Source: Paracoccaceae bacterium
GTDB taxonomy: Bacteria; Pseudomonadota; Alphaproteobacteria; Rhodobacterales; Rhodobacteraceae
Direction: 5' to 3'
DNA length: 64,000 bases
Assembly (NCBI GenBank): GCA_021648025.1
Contig: JAKITO010000005.1
Location: 84,499-148,498, forward strand
Shown: one piece after another, positions 35,767 to 44,663 of the stretch
Layout: every line of letters begins with the position of its first letter
Numbering within the stretch: the first letter of the stretch is position 1
Notes under the pieces: model-generated
Database searches by the model: none
The model's input: the letters and a program-made list of their open reading frames with translations, nothing else
What the model was told of the DNA's origin: nothing
Position numbers and translations under genes: made by a program

Positions 35767-36543
35767 ATGGCAACCCATCTCAAAGCGCCGGTTTTTTACC
35801 GGGCCGCCCTTGTCACCGGCGGTGCGCGCCGGTTGGGTCGGGCGATGGCATTGGGTCTGGCCAGGCGCGGGGTTGATATCGCTTTGCACTACAACAGCAA
35901 CGCGACCGAGGCCGAAGCAACCGCCAAAGAAATCCGTGCGTTTGGGGTCAAGGCGGTGACCTTGCAGGCCAACCTTTTGGACATGGATCAGACCAATAAC
36001 CTGATTGAACGCGCGCGCGATGGGTTGGGCCAACGCCTTGACGTGCTGATCAACTCTGCATCAATTTTCAACTATGACACCCTAAAAAGCGCGACACCGG
36101 AAAGTTGGGATATGAATATCTCATCCAACCTGCGCGCGCCATTTACCCTGACGCAAAAGTTTGCCGATCAGGCCCCCAAGGCCGTGCAGCAGGACAATGG
36201 CGAGATGTTGGCCCAGGCAACAATCGTCAACATGATCGACCAAAGGGTCAGGAAGCTGACCAAACATTACATGACCTATACCTTGGCCAAAACCGGCCTG
36301 TGGACTTTAACCCAAACCAGTGCGCGGGCGTTGGGGCCTCATATTCGGGTCAACGGCATCGGCCCGGGGTCGACCATGCAAGGTGCTGATCAGTCGGACG
36401 AACAGTTTCAGGAGCATCGGTTGGGGTCGGTTCTGCAACGTGGCGCCAACCCCGAGGACATCGTCGCGGCAATGAATTTCCTGCTGGACGCGCCGGCCTT
36501 CACGGGTCAGCTTTTGTGCATCGATGGGGGGCAACACCTTTGA
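35767..36543 (+). CDS. Short-chain dehydrogenase/reductase (FolM/pteridine-reductase-like)
   Basis: The 258-residue enzyme has the NAD(P) motif TGGARRLGRAMA, the NSAS motif and the catalytic YTLAK (Tyr-X3-Lys). The arginine pair after TGGA favours NADPH and resembles pteridine reductase / FolM enzymes, so a pterin substrate is possible but not shown. It stands alone. The 232 bases to flgI hold no gene. Confidence 0.85.
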   Translation: MATHLKAPVFYRAALVTGGARRLGRAMALGLARRGVDIALHYNSNATEAEATAKEIRAFGVKAVTLQANLLDMDQTNNLIERARDGLGQRLDVLINSASIFNYDTLKSATPESWDMNISSNLRAPFTLTQKFADQAPKAVQQDNGEMLAQATIVNMIDQRVRKLTKHYMTYTLAKTGLWTLTQTSARALGPHIRVNGIGPGSTMQGADQSDEQFQEHRLGSVLQRGANPEDIVAAMNFLLDAPAFTGQLLCIDGGQHL

Positions 36544-36632
36544 AAGGTTAACCAGCCATTGGCGGGAGCGGGAAAGTTGGCGGGTTTCAATTTAGTACAA
36601 AACGGTCTCAGGCCCATAGAGAGAAAGTACAA

Positions 36633-36656
36633 AACACCCAAAGGTTTTAGGGTGTT
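36633..36656. terminator. Hairpin between the dehydrogenase gene and flgI
   Basis: AACACCC (36633) pairs with GGGTGTT (36650). On the minus strand it is followed by TTTT, fitting the end of the flagellar transcript. On the plus strand a T-run follows nine bases later. A bidirectional terminator between converging genes is plausible. Confidence 0.45.
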
Positions 36657-36775
36657 CTGCCGAACGGTTTTTTGGAACTCTGCAATTTCATCTATACGAC
36701 GGGTGTTTTCCTTGGCCTCAGCGCAATTGAATGGGCGCAGGACCAAGTGAATGAAATCAGTGTCAGCCGGGTAAT

Positions 36776-37879
36776 TTACTGGACGATGAATTCGGCATGC
36801 AACGCCCCGGCGGCTTTCAGGCTTTTCAGGATGTCGATCATGTCGTGCGGTGACACGCCCAGGGCGTTCAGCCCGGCAACCACTTCGGACAGGGACGCGC
36901 CCTCGGGAACTTCGGCAAGCGCCACACCTTCGTCGTCTTCGATTGCGGCGGTGGTTCGGGGTACAACCACGGTTTGCCCTTCGGCAAACGGGTTTGGTTG
37001 CACCACAATCGGTTCTTCCTGAATACGAAGCGTCAGCCCGCCTTGTGACACCGCAACCCGGCTTAGACGCACATCGTCGCCCATGACAATTGTCCCGGAT
37101 CGCTGATCGACCACCACACGCGCCTTGCGCTCAGGCTCTACCAAAATGTTTTCGATCCGCCCAAGCGCGTGCGCGGTCGAGGCCGCCCGGGTGGCCCTGA
37201 TATCCAGTTCAACCGTCCCGGAATCCCGCATGACCGATACAGCACGACCGAATTCCCGGTTGATCGCCGTTTCAATCCGCCCGGCAGTGGTGAAATCCGG
37301 GTCACGCAGCGCCAATCGGACCACCGCCAGTGAGGACAGTTCAAACTCAATCTCACGTTCAACCCGGGCCCCGGATGGGATCACCCCAGAGGTAGGCACG
37401 CCGCGTGTGACCGAGGCACCTTGCCCTTCGGCAACTGCTCCGCCAGCCAGAATGGTGCCTTGTGCCACGGCAAAAATCTGCCCGTCAGCGGCGTTCAAAG
37501 GTGTCATGATCAGGGTGCCCCCCATCAGGCTTTTGGAATCGCCGATGGCCGAAACAGTAACGTCGATCTTGCTGCCAACCCGGGAAAAAGCCGGCAGGTT
37601 TGCCGTCACCAGTACCGCCGCCACGTTTTTTGGTCTGAATTGTTCGCCCGATACGTTAACGCCCAGACGCTCAAGAATGTTCGACATGATTTCTTCGGTA
37701 AAGGGTGCGTTTCGCAGCCCGTCTCCGGTGCCGTTCAGGCCGACAACCAACCCGTATCCGACAAGGTCATTGCTGCGAACCCCGCCAAATTCTACCAAGT
37801 CTTTAAGCCGGATTGCCCCGGCTTGAAGCGTTGTCGGGAGAAACAGACAAAACAGGATAAAGCGCAGTAATTTCATCAT
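36776..37879 (-). CDS. flgI: Flagellar P-ring protein FlgI
   Basis: FlgI builds the periplasmic P ring around the flagellar rod. The 367-residue precursor has a signal peptide (LLRFILFCLFLPTTLQAGA), then IRLKDLVEFGGVRSNDLVGYG and GLVVGLNGTGDGLRNAPFT. The C-terminus ends in the usual GVSPHDMIDILKSLKAAGAL. It overlaps the flgL stop by four bases (ATGATG) and is the last gene of the visible flagellar operon. Confidence 0.96.
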   Translation of the reverse strand: MMKLLRFILFCLFLPTTLQAGAIRLKDLVEFGGVRSNDLVGYGLVVGLNGTGDGLRNAPFTEEIMSNILERLGVNVSGEQFRPKNVAAVLVTANLPAFSRVGSKIDVTVSAIGDSKSLMGGTLIMTPLNAADGQIFAVAQGTILAGGAVAEGQGASVTRGVPTSGVIPSGARVEREIEFELSSLAVVRLALRDPDFTTAGRIETAINREFGRAVSVMRDSGTVELDIRATRAASTAHALGRIENILVEPERKARVVVDQRSGTIVMGDDVRLSRVAVSQGGLTLRIQEEPIVVQPNPFAEGQTVVVPRTTAAIEDDEGVALAEVPEGASLSEVVAGLNALGVSPHDMIDILKSLKAAGALHAEFIVQ

Positions 37880-38880
37880 AAGAAACTCAACAGGCTAAGG
37901 CGCGATGCGCGCACAGTGACGGCATAAAGGCTTTCTAACTGGAACTGCACCTCTTCCAGGCGACTGGCGGTTTCGAACGGGTCCGCCTCTAGCAATTCGT
38001 TGCGGGCATAACTCAGGCTGGTGCGGGCAGCACCGTTGCGGGCGCTTGCCTCTTCGATGCGCTGTTCGGCATAGCCAAGGTCGGCGCGCAGGCCGGTCAA
38101 TGCGTGATTATTGTTCAACATGCCAACACCTGCCTCGCGCAGCAGGATGTTCTGGGTGCCAGGATCCAGAGCCAGCCCAGAATCTGTGGCCAGAATGGCA
38201 ACCACCGTGTTGCGCATTGCGTTGCGGAAATTGGCATCGTCTGCGCGTAAAGAAAGGGAAACCTGTTCATTCGCGCCAACCTGTATCGGCGAAAGAGGGT
38301 CATCCGATCCGGTGTACATCGTCGCCTTGAACCCGGCGGGGTCGGCAAACCAATCGTCGATGGCCGTCAGGATATCGCTGACCACCGTCATACCGGCCAC
38401 TTCGACCTGAAGCGCCGCGATCATGGTATCGGCCGAGGCCATCGGGTTGGTATCCGTGGCGGTTCCGGCAAAAAGGCTGCGCCCGCCAACCGAGCCGTTC
38501 AGGGCGGACAGGATGGTATCCAGACCAAGGCGCGCTTCGTTGCTGGCTTGCAACCTTGCGACCTCAAGCGAGGCTGAGTTGATCGTCAGCAGGTCCTCGC
38601 TAACTGTCGAAATAACCCCTTGTATGCGTTCCAGGCTTTGCTGCGAGGCGGATGAAAACAACCCCGCCTCGGTTGCCGAAATCGCATATCCGTCCAGCCG
38701 GGCCAGATTTTGATCAATATCCGTCAGATAGGAATAGTCACTGGCCAGTCGGCCCCTGATATCAGAGGTTTGGCCCGTTGTCAGTTCCTGGGTCAGGGTG
38801 ATCATCGAAGATTTCAACGCGGCACTGCGGGTTTGCTGCATCAGGCTGAAAGACATATCGCCAATATTGGTCAAACTCAT
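37876..38880 (-). CDS. flgL: Flagellar hook-filament junction protein FlgL
   Basis: FlgL (HAP3) is the second junction protein between hook and filament. The 334-residue chain has flagellin-like coiled ends: the N-terminal QQTRSAALKSSMITLTQELT and the C-terminal RTSLSYARNELLEADPFE, then ETASRLEEVQFQLESLYAV. The central part is variable, as is normal. It sits two bases after flgK and overlaps flgI. Confidence 0.9.
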   Translation of the reverse strand: MSLTNIGDMSFSLMQQTRSAALKSSMITLTQELTTGQTSDIRGRLASDYSYLTDIDQNLARLDGYAISATEAGLFSSASQQSLERIQGVISTVSEDLLTINSASLEVARLQASNEARLGLDTILSALNGSVGGRSLFAGTATDTNPMASADTMIAALQVEVAGMTVVSDILTAIDDWFADPAGFKATMYTGSDDPLSPIQVGANEQVSLSLRADDANFRNAMRNTVVAILATDSGLALDPGTQNILLREAGVGMLNNNHALTGLRADLGYAEQRIEEASARNGAARTSLSYARNELLEADPFETASRLEEVQFQLESLYAVTVRASRLSLLSFL

Positions 38881-38882
38881 AT

Positions 38883-40331
38883 TCAGATCCTCAGGATGGC
38901 TTGCATCATTTCATCGGCTACTTCGATCATCCTTGCATTGGCCGCATAGGCCTGCTCGATAACCAGAAGCGCCTGCAATTCGGCATCGATATCGACGCCG
39001 AGGTCCAGTTCAATTCGGTTCAGTTCGGTCAGGCTGGCGGCGGCAAAGCTAAGCCTTTGTTCGGCTTGCCCCGACTGCTGTGATACCCGTGACAGCAGGG
39101 CCGAGCCAAGTCCGGCCATAGTTAGATCACCGGTGCCAAAGACGGTCGATCCCGGCGTTCGCCGTTCGGTCAGGATATTCGTAAAGGCCTGAAGCTGGCT
39201 GGCGTCGCCCGGCAGGCCAGGAACGCCGGCACCCAGACCGTCGCGCAAACGCCAGCTTTCTCCGCCTTGGCTGGAATCAACCAGCGCATTCACTGTGATC
39301 CGCCCGGCAAGGCCAAGTTCATCAGCAGCACTAAACGCTATGCCGTCGTCAGTGAAAAGCCCGGGATCGCCAGGGGCGACAGTTGCGTCCAATCCGGGCG
39401 TTTCAAACCGTTCGATCAGATCGCGGGCCACTGCGTCAAGGTCCGACTGGGCGGATACCGCCAGTTCATCACGTATTTCAAACTGGGCCGACAAGGTTCC
39501 ACCGCGCATGGCGCCATTGGTACTGCCGGTTCTCACCGGAACACCGTTGATTTCCAGACCAGACAGCAGGCCGTTGGCCAGGGTCATACCCGGAACCGTA
39601 TCGCGCGCCGGAGTAAAGCCGACTGTCGCAGCAGGCCCGTCCAGCAGGATCGCACCACCATCAGTATATAGGGCGATCATCCCACGATCACGCGCCACAA
39701 CGTTAACCGGAACAATCTTGTTAATCTCATCAACCAGCTTTTGGCGTTGGTCCAGCAGACCCGCATGTTGACTGGCACCCGAACTAACTGATGATAACCG
39801 CGAGTTGATTGCCTGAACGTCCTGCAACGCCTGATTAAGCCGGTTTACCTGAACGTCAATTGCTGTGTCAGCGCGCGTGCGCAATGAGCGCACACCTTCG
39901 GCGGCCTGGGCAATCTTTTGCGCCAGGCCGCTGGCCTCTGCTACGGCGGCATCAAGGCGCTGCGGTGATTCCGGGCGGCTTGATGCCTGGATCAGGCTGG
40001 ATTCAAAATTGACAATCCTCTGGCTGATGGACCCGGGATCAGTCACCGTTCCGATCAGAGATTCGAGCTGTGAATGAAAGCTTGATCGCGCATTTGCGGC
40101 CCCGAATATAGAATCTGACTGACGCCGGTTGGCGGTAATTCCGGGGTCGGCATGCCGGGTGATGCCGTTGATATGAACGCCCCCAGTAATACTGTTCGAC
40201 GTAAGGCTTAGCGAACGACGTGCATACCCGGGCGTCTGGGCGTTAGCGATATTTTCGGACACCAGTTCGGCAGCGCGACGTGCGGCGTTCAGGCCGCTGA
40301 TCGCGCTGTTCAAGGTTGATGAAAAGCTCAT
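38883..40331 (-). CDS. flgK: Flagellar hook-associated protein FlgK
   Basis: FlgK (HAP1) is the first junction protein on the hook. The 482-residue product has the conserved N-terminus LNSAISGLNAARRAAELVSE, then ENIANAQTPGYARR. The C-terminus carries the rod/hook-type helix LLVIEQAYAANARMIEVADE. A GGAGA box precedes the ATG. Order and spacing fit a flgE-flgK-flgL-flgI transcript. Confidence 0.95.
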   Translation of the reverse strand: MSFSSTLNSAISGLNAARRAAELVSENIANAQTPGYARRSLSLTSNSITGGVHINGITRHADPGITANRRQSDSIFGAANARSSFHSQLESLIGTVTDPGSISQRIVNFESSLIQASSRPESPQRLDAAVAEASGLAQKIAQAAEGVRSLRTRADTAIDVQVNRLNQALQDVQAINSRLSSVSSGASQHAGLLDQRQKLVDEINKIVPVNVVARDRGMIALYTDGGAILLDGPAATVGFTPARDTVPGMTLANGLLSGLEINGVPVRTGSTNGAMRGGTLSAQFEIRDELAVSAQSDLDAVARDLIERFETPGLDATVAPGDPGLFTDDGIAFSAADELGLAGRITVNALVDSSQGGESWRLRDGLGAGVPGLPGDASQLQAFTNILTERRTPGSTVFGTGDLTMAGLGSALLSRVSQQSGQAEQRLSFAAASLTELNRIELDLGVDIDAELQALLVIEQAYAANARMIEVADEMMQAILRI

Positions 40332-40361
40332 GAATGGGTCTCCTGTTATCAGGCCGGTTTC

Positions 40362-40383
40362 AGGGCCCGGTTACCCGGGCCCT
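40362..40383 (-). other. Perfect GC-rich hairpin between flgE and flgK
   Basis: AGGGCCCGG and CCGGGCCCT form a perfect nine-pair stem with a four-base loop. No T-tract follows. It could protect the flgE mRNA end or cause partial termination, giving more hook protein than junction protein. Confidence 0.55.
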
Positions 40384-40398
40384 AATCAATCTGCGTAA

Positions 40399-41700
40399 TC
40401 AGCGTTTGATGTTCGTGGTTTCCTGCAACATCTCATCAACTGTCTGGATCACCTTGGCGTTGGACGAATAGGCCCGTTGCGTCTGAATCATCGCGGTCAA
40501 TTCGCCGGCAACGTCCGTGGCAGATTCCTCTCGTGCAAAGGACACGATGTCACCGGTTGGGCCATCGCCCGCATCCCAAAGGAAGTATGATCCACTTTCC
40601 GGCGAAGGTTTATAGGTTTGCTGATCCAGTGAAACCATGCCATTGGGATTGGGCAGATCAACCAGTGGTACCTGATAAATAGTCCGGGTTATTCCGGTAT
40701 CAAAAAATGCCCGGACAATACCATTTGCGTCAACTTCCACGCTTGTCATATTACCGACCGGAATGCCGTCTTTGGAAATGGATACCGGGGCAAAGCGATC
40801 AGACAACTGGGTAAGACCGTTATTTTCGCCAATCATGCCGATATCAATTTCCATCGGGCCGCTGCCCACGTTCACAATGATCGTTCCGGTCGCAGGGTCA
40901 TAGGCGCCGCCAGTTGTATCGGTCACCGTTGCCAGGGTGCCACCGGCCGTCCGGCTGTCGGTAAATGTCATGGTATATTCGCCAACAATGGCATTACCCG
41001 ACCCGCTATCACGCAATATCATTGTCCATTCGTTGGACGAACCGGTAGCCGGAATGGTGGGAACGAACTCAACACTGACGTTCGCGGATTTTCCCAGGTT
41101 GTCATAATATTCAACAGACAATTCCTGGCTGTCACCATCGGAGTCAAAACTGGTTTCGGTCGCAGGAAGGTTGACGCCCAAACTCATCTTTGTGGTTGGT
41201 TCGCCGGAAACCTGATTGACGTTGATCTGAACCGGCTCCAACCCGTCAGCGGTATCGCGAGGGAAGTTCGGGATCGTGCCGTCGGCCAAAGCGGGCCAGC
41301 CCATCAGGACCAGGCCGGATTCGGTGGTCAGATACCCCTGAGCATCGGTGCGAAACGATCCGGTTGTGGTCAGAAGCATCTCGGGCGAGCCACTGCCAGC
41401 CGCAATCTCGGCGGCTGAGGCGACGGGCAAAAGACCACGCCCGCGCACCGCCAGATCGGTTGGATTTGAAGTGGAAATCAGCGGGCCGCGTTCATCGATC
41501 AGCCGCTGAGTGGTCGACCGCACACCGCCGGCGGAATAGGTGCCGCCGGGGGATGAGATAACCATAGAATGGAAATCGGTCTGTACCCGTTTATATCCGA
41601 ATGTGGACGAGTTCGCGATATTGTCCGAGATCGAAGCCAGTCGACTGGCATTTGCGGTAAGCCCTGCGATTCCGGCATTAAGCGAAGAGGATATGGTCAT
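40399..41700 (-). CDS. flgE: Flagellar hook protein FlgE
   Basis: FlgE forms the flexible hook. The 433-residue product has the rod/hook N-terminus SSSLNAGIAGLTANASRLAS, then ISDNIANSSTFGYKR. A middle Gly/Thr-rich variable part follows, and the C-terminus is ELTAMIQTQRAYSSNAKVIQ. I took the ATG at 41700 (MTISSSLNAG), since the eight upstream residues do not fit the family. It follows motB on the same strand after a 146-base gap that holds a tandem repeat. Confidence 0.95.
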   Translation of the reverse strand: MTISSSLNAGIAGLTANASRLASISDNIANSSTFGYKRVQTDFHSMVISSPGGTYSAGGVRSTTQRLIDERGPLISTSNPTDLAVRGRGLLPVASAAEIAAGSGSPEMLLTTTGSFRTDAQGYLTTESGLVLMGWPALADGTIPNFPRDTADGLEPVQINVNQVSGEPTTKMSLGVNLPATETSFDSDGDSQELSVEYYDNLGKSANVSVEFVPTIPATGSSNEWTMILRDSGSGNAIVGEYTMTFTDSRTAGGTLATVTDTTGGAYDPATGTIIVNVGSGPMEIDIGMIGENNGLTQLSDRFAPVSISKDGIPVGNMTSVEVDANGIVRAFFDTGITRTIYQVPLVDLPNPNGMVSLDQQTYKPSPESGSYFLWDAGDGPTGDIVSFAREESATDVAGELTAMIQTQRAYSSNAKVIQTVDEMLQETTNIKR

Positions 41701-41790
41701 GAACGCGCCTTTCTGCTGCATCAATGTACGTGTCTTGATGCAGACCCTAGCGCCTGTTGGTTTAACACGGCGCTAACACATAAAATCGTT

Positions 41791-41846
41791 CATATATCTT
41801 CGCACCAATATTTTCGTGCCAGTATTTTCGTGCCAGTATCTTCTTG
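41791..41846 (-). repeat. Four 14-base tandem units just after motB
   Basis: Read on the minus strand from the motB stop, the units are CAAGAAGATACTGG, CACGAAAATACTGG, CACGAAAATATTGG and a degenerate TGCGAAGATATATG. The array abuts the motB stop codon directly. It lies in the flgE upstream region and could set spacing or carry a regulator site. Confidence 0.8.
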
Positions 41847-42692
41847 TCAGCGCCGCAGCAGAATGATCTCGATCCGGTTGTTGCGTTCGGCCATGGGGTT
41901 GTCCACCACCAGTTGGCGGTCGGCGTGCCCGGTGACCCTTTGGATTCGTTCAGGCCCCATTCCCGACCCTTCAAGCATCCTGCGCATCCGGCTGGCGCGG
42001 GCATTCGACAGGTTCCACACCGGGTTATCCGCCAGAACAACCGGATGGGACCGGATATGCCCGCCAAGGGCCACGTTGTTGGTGACCTTGCCGGTCAGCC
42101 GGGCGATCATCCGCGTCAGATCGCGCAGCATTGGCGTGGGCCGGTCGGTGCCCTCTTCGAACAAAGGCACGTCTTTGGTTGCAAACAATTCGATGATCAG
42201 CCCTTCGTCGGTGACGCGGGTGACAATGTGTTTCAGCGCCTCGGTTGTTACCAGGCTTTCGCCGCCCCGCCCCATCAACGCCTCTTCGATCGAAGCGAAA
42301 TCCTTGTTTTCGGTTTCACGCTGTTCCTGCACATCGACCCCCGAAGGGCCGCGTGACTTGTTGGAATCCTGTGGGTTTTTATCGGTGGCACCCGACCCGT
42401 TGTTGAGCATGGTCTCTTCAGAGAACATATTGTCGCCACCAAAGGCCCCGTCGCCCCCGCCCGATGTCCGGGCAATCGGAACCGACGGCGTAAAGTAATC
42501 CGACAGTCCTTTTCGTTGTTGTTCTGTTGTCGCGTTCAACAACCACATCAATAGAAAAAAAGCCATCATCGCCGTAACAAAGTCCGCATACGCGACCTTC
42601 CAGGCGCCACCGTGGTGACCCCCGCCGACTATGACCTTTTTCTTCTTGATGATGATTGGCGCGACATTCGTCGACGCAGCCATTCCACTCAC
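41847..42692 (-). CDS. motB: Flagellar motor stator protein MotB
   Basis: MotB anchors the proton-driven stator to peptidoglycan. The 281-residue product has the N-terminal GGHHGGAWKVAYADFVTAMM motif, with the proton-binding Asp in YADFVTAMMAF, followed by one membrane helix. It has a long linker and a C-terminal OmpA domain (VTGHADRQLVVDNPMAERNN). It leads the visible flagellar operon. MotA is not beside it in the window. Confidence 0.95.
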   Translation of the reverse strand: MSGMAASTNVAPIIIKKKKVIVGGGHHGGAWKVAYADFVTAMMAFFLLMWLLNATTEQQRKGLSDYFTPSVPIARTSGGGDGAFGGDNMFSEETMLNNGSGATDKNPQDSNKSRGPSGVDVQEQRETENKDFASIEEALMGRGGESLVTTEALKHIVTRVTDEGLIIELFATKDVPLFEEGTDRPTPMLRDLTRMIARLTGKVTNNVALGGHIRSHPVVLADNPVWNLSNARASRMRRMLEGSGMGPERIQRVTGHADRQLVVDNPMAERNNRIEIILLRR

Positions 42693-42813
42693 CTTTTATT
42701 CACCCAAGACCGGGATAACAGCAGGGGCGTTAAGGCGCGCTTAACATCTAAAACTGTCGGCAAATTTGGTAACGGTTTGGTCAGAGACGTGAACAACCTC
42801 TGACCTGGGTTTG

Positions 42814-44439
42814 TTAGCCTGCCGCGTCTAACAACACGTCACCGTATAAATCCCGCAATTTGTTCTTAAGCACCTTTCCGGTGGCACCCAGCGGCAGTTC
42901 GTCAACAAAGATAACCTTGTCCGGCACCTGCCAACTGGCGATCTTACCGTCGTAAAAGCCCAGTAAATCGGCCTCGGACACCTTTGCGTCCGGCTTTTTG
43001 ACCACACACAGAACCGGGCGTTCATCCCATTTGATGTGTTTGGCGGCAATTGCCGCGGCACTGGCCACAAGGGGGTGCGACATGGCGATGTTTTCCAATT
43101 CGACGGTGGAAATCCATTCGCCGCCGGATTTGATGATGTCCTTGGACCGGTCGCGGATGATCATATACCCGTCACTATCAATCGTCGCCACATCACCGCA
43201 ATCGAACCAACCATCATCAGTCAGCGCCGTTCCCTCAGTGCCGAAATAGCTTTCGACAATCCAATGACCGCGAATTTGCAGATCACCTTGCGTTTTGCCA
43301 TCTTCCGGCAGGATGGCACCGGTATCATCCACCAACCGCAGTTCAACCCCAAACGGAGGCCGCCCCTGACCCTCGCGAATCGCGGCCTGTTCGGCGGCAC
43401 TGAGGGCGCTGTGTTTTTGCAACAACTGGTTCAGCGTGCCCAGCGGGCTGGTTTCGGTCATGCCCCAGGCATGAACCAGCGCGACGCCATATTTGGCAAA
43501 CGCCGGGATCATTACCGTGGGCAAGGCCGAGCCGCCCACCACAGTACGTTCCAGGCTTTCAATTTTGCTGCCGGTGGTTTCCAGCGCGCCCAGCAGGCCC
43601 ATCCAAATCGTCGGCACACCCAAGGCCATGGTCACGCGTTCACTGTCGATCAGCCCCACCAGGCTGACCCCATCCAAATTTGGCCCCGGCAACACCATCT
43701 TGCACCCGACGGCAGCCGCCACATATGGCACACCCCAGGCGTTGGCATGGAACATCGGTACAACGGCCAAAATGGTATCCTTGGCCGAAAGCGCCATGCC
43801 GTCCGGCTGATTGCCACCCATTGTATGCAGAACCGTCGAACGGTGGGAAAACTGCACCCCTTTGGGGTTGCCGGTGGTGCCAGAGGTATAACACATGCTG
43901 GATGGCATGGTTTCGTCCACGTCCGGCCAGACATAATCGTCGCCTTCACCCGCCAGCAATTCGTCGTAGAACAACAGGCCTTCGACCATGCCGGCCAGAT
44001 CATCGTCGCGCGGGCCAAGATAGATCACATGTTTGACCGTTTTCAGATGCTCGCCCAGCTTGGCCGCGACCGGGATAAAGGTCTTGTCCAGGAACAGCAC
44101 CTGATCCTCGGCGTGGTTGATGATATAGATCAACTGTTCGGGAAACAGACGCGGGTTGATCGTGTGGCAGACCATCCCGGCCCCGGCCACGCCGTAATAC
44201 ACCTCAAGGTGGCGTCGGTTGTTCCAGGCAATCGTGCCGCAGCGTTCGCCCTGTTTAACCCCCAGCTTTTCCAACGCCGATGCCAGTTTGCGGGAATTTG
44301 CCTCGATCTCGCTCCAGGTTGAGCGGGTTACGCCGCCGGTGGTCTCAACCGAAATCACCTCGGTTTGGCCGTGATAACGGCCTGCATGTTTGATCAGTGA
44401 GCTGATGGTCAGCGGTTGGTGCATCATGGTTCCGGTCAT
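42814..44439 (-). CDS. Long-chain/medium-chain acyl-CoA synthetase
   Basis: This AMP-forming ligase activates a carboxylic acid to its CoA thioester. The 541-residue product has the AMP-binding signature CYTSGTTGNPKGVQFSH, then HAWGMTETSPLG, GWFDCGDVATIDSDGYM and the C-terminal LPLGATGKVLKNKLRDLYGD with the catalytic lysine. The ATG at 44439 follows GGGAGAAG; an upstream in-frame start at 44502 is less likely. It resembles the FadD3 / fatty-acid CoA ligase group. The exact substrate is unknown. Confidence 0.92.
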   Translation of the reverse strand: MTGTMMHQPLTISSLIKHAGRYHGQTEVISVETTGGVTRSTWSEIEANSRKLASALEKLGVKQGERCGTIAWNNRRHLEVYYGVAGAGMVCHTINPRLFPEQLIYIINHAEDQVLFLDKTFIPVAAKLGEHLKTVKHVIYLGPRDDDLAGMVEGLLFYDELLAGEGDDYVWPDVDETMPSSMCYTSGTTGNPKGVQFSHRSTVLHTMGGNQPDGMALSAKDTILAVVPMFHANAWGVPYVAAAVGCKMVLPGPNLDGVSLVGLIDSERVTMALGVPTIWMGLLGALETTGSKIESLERTVVGGSALPTVMIPAFAKYGVALVHAWGMTETSPLGTLNQLLQKHSALSAAEQAAIREGQGRPPFGVELRLVDDTGAILPEDGKTQGDLQIRGHWIVESYFGTEGTALTDDGWFDCGDVATIDSDGYMIIRDRSKDIIKSGGEWISTVELENIAMSHPLVASAAAIAAKHIKWDERPVLCVVKKPDAKVSEADLLGFYDGKIASWQVPDKVIFVDELPLGATGKVLKNKLRDLYGDVLLDAAG

Positions 44440-44551
44440 CGTCTTCTCCCTTTGGCCGTCGCGATTGGCGGTCATCATATCAAGGAGCCTTGTAATGGCC
44501 ATAGGGTTGCGGCGCTACTGTAGGTGCGTGGTATCGACGTGCCGTCACGCG

Positions 44552-44585
44552 TTTGGCTTCGAGCCGAAAGTAAGCGAAAGCAAAG
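44552..44585 (+). promoter_or_regulatory. Candidate operator upstream of glpR
   Basis: GGCTTCGAGCC forms a short inverted repeat, and CGAAAG occurs at 44565 and 44575, exactly one helical turn apart. Direct or inverted copies of such A-rich boxes are typical of DeoR-family operators. Autoregulation of glpR-glpD would fit. Confidence 0.35.
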
Positions 44586-44663
44586 TGAGGATTTATGTGG
44601 CGAATCGTCTGGCAATCATCTAAGTATCAGGTGGATTTCCGATCTTTAGGCGAGCAACCCATC

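Noticed and set aside
36559..36750. 63-residue plus-strand frame between the dehydrogenase gene and flgI
   Set aside because: No ribosome site, no recognisable family, and it covers the hairpin at 36633-36656.
41762..41846. Tandem repeat after motB considered as a CRISPR fragment
   Set aside because: Units are 14 bases, contiguous and without spacers, so it is a simple tandem repeat.
43036..44322. 428-residue plus-strand frame opposite the acyl-CoA synthetase gene
   Set aside because: Antisense shadow of an intact, motif-complete ligase gene.
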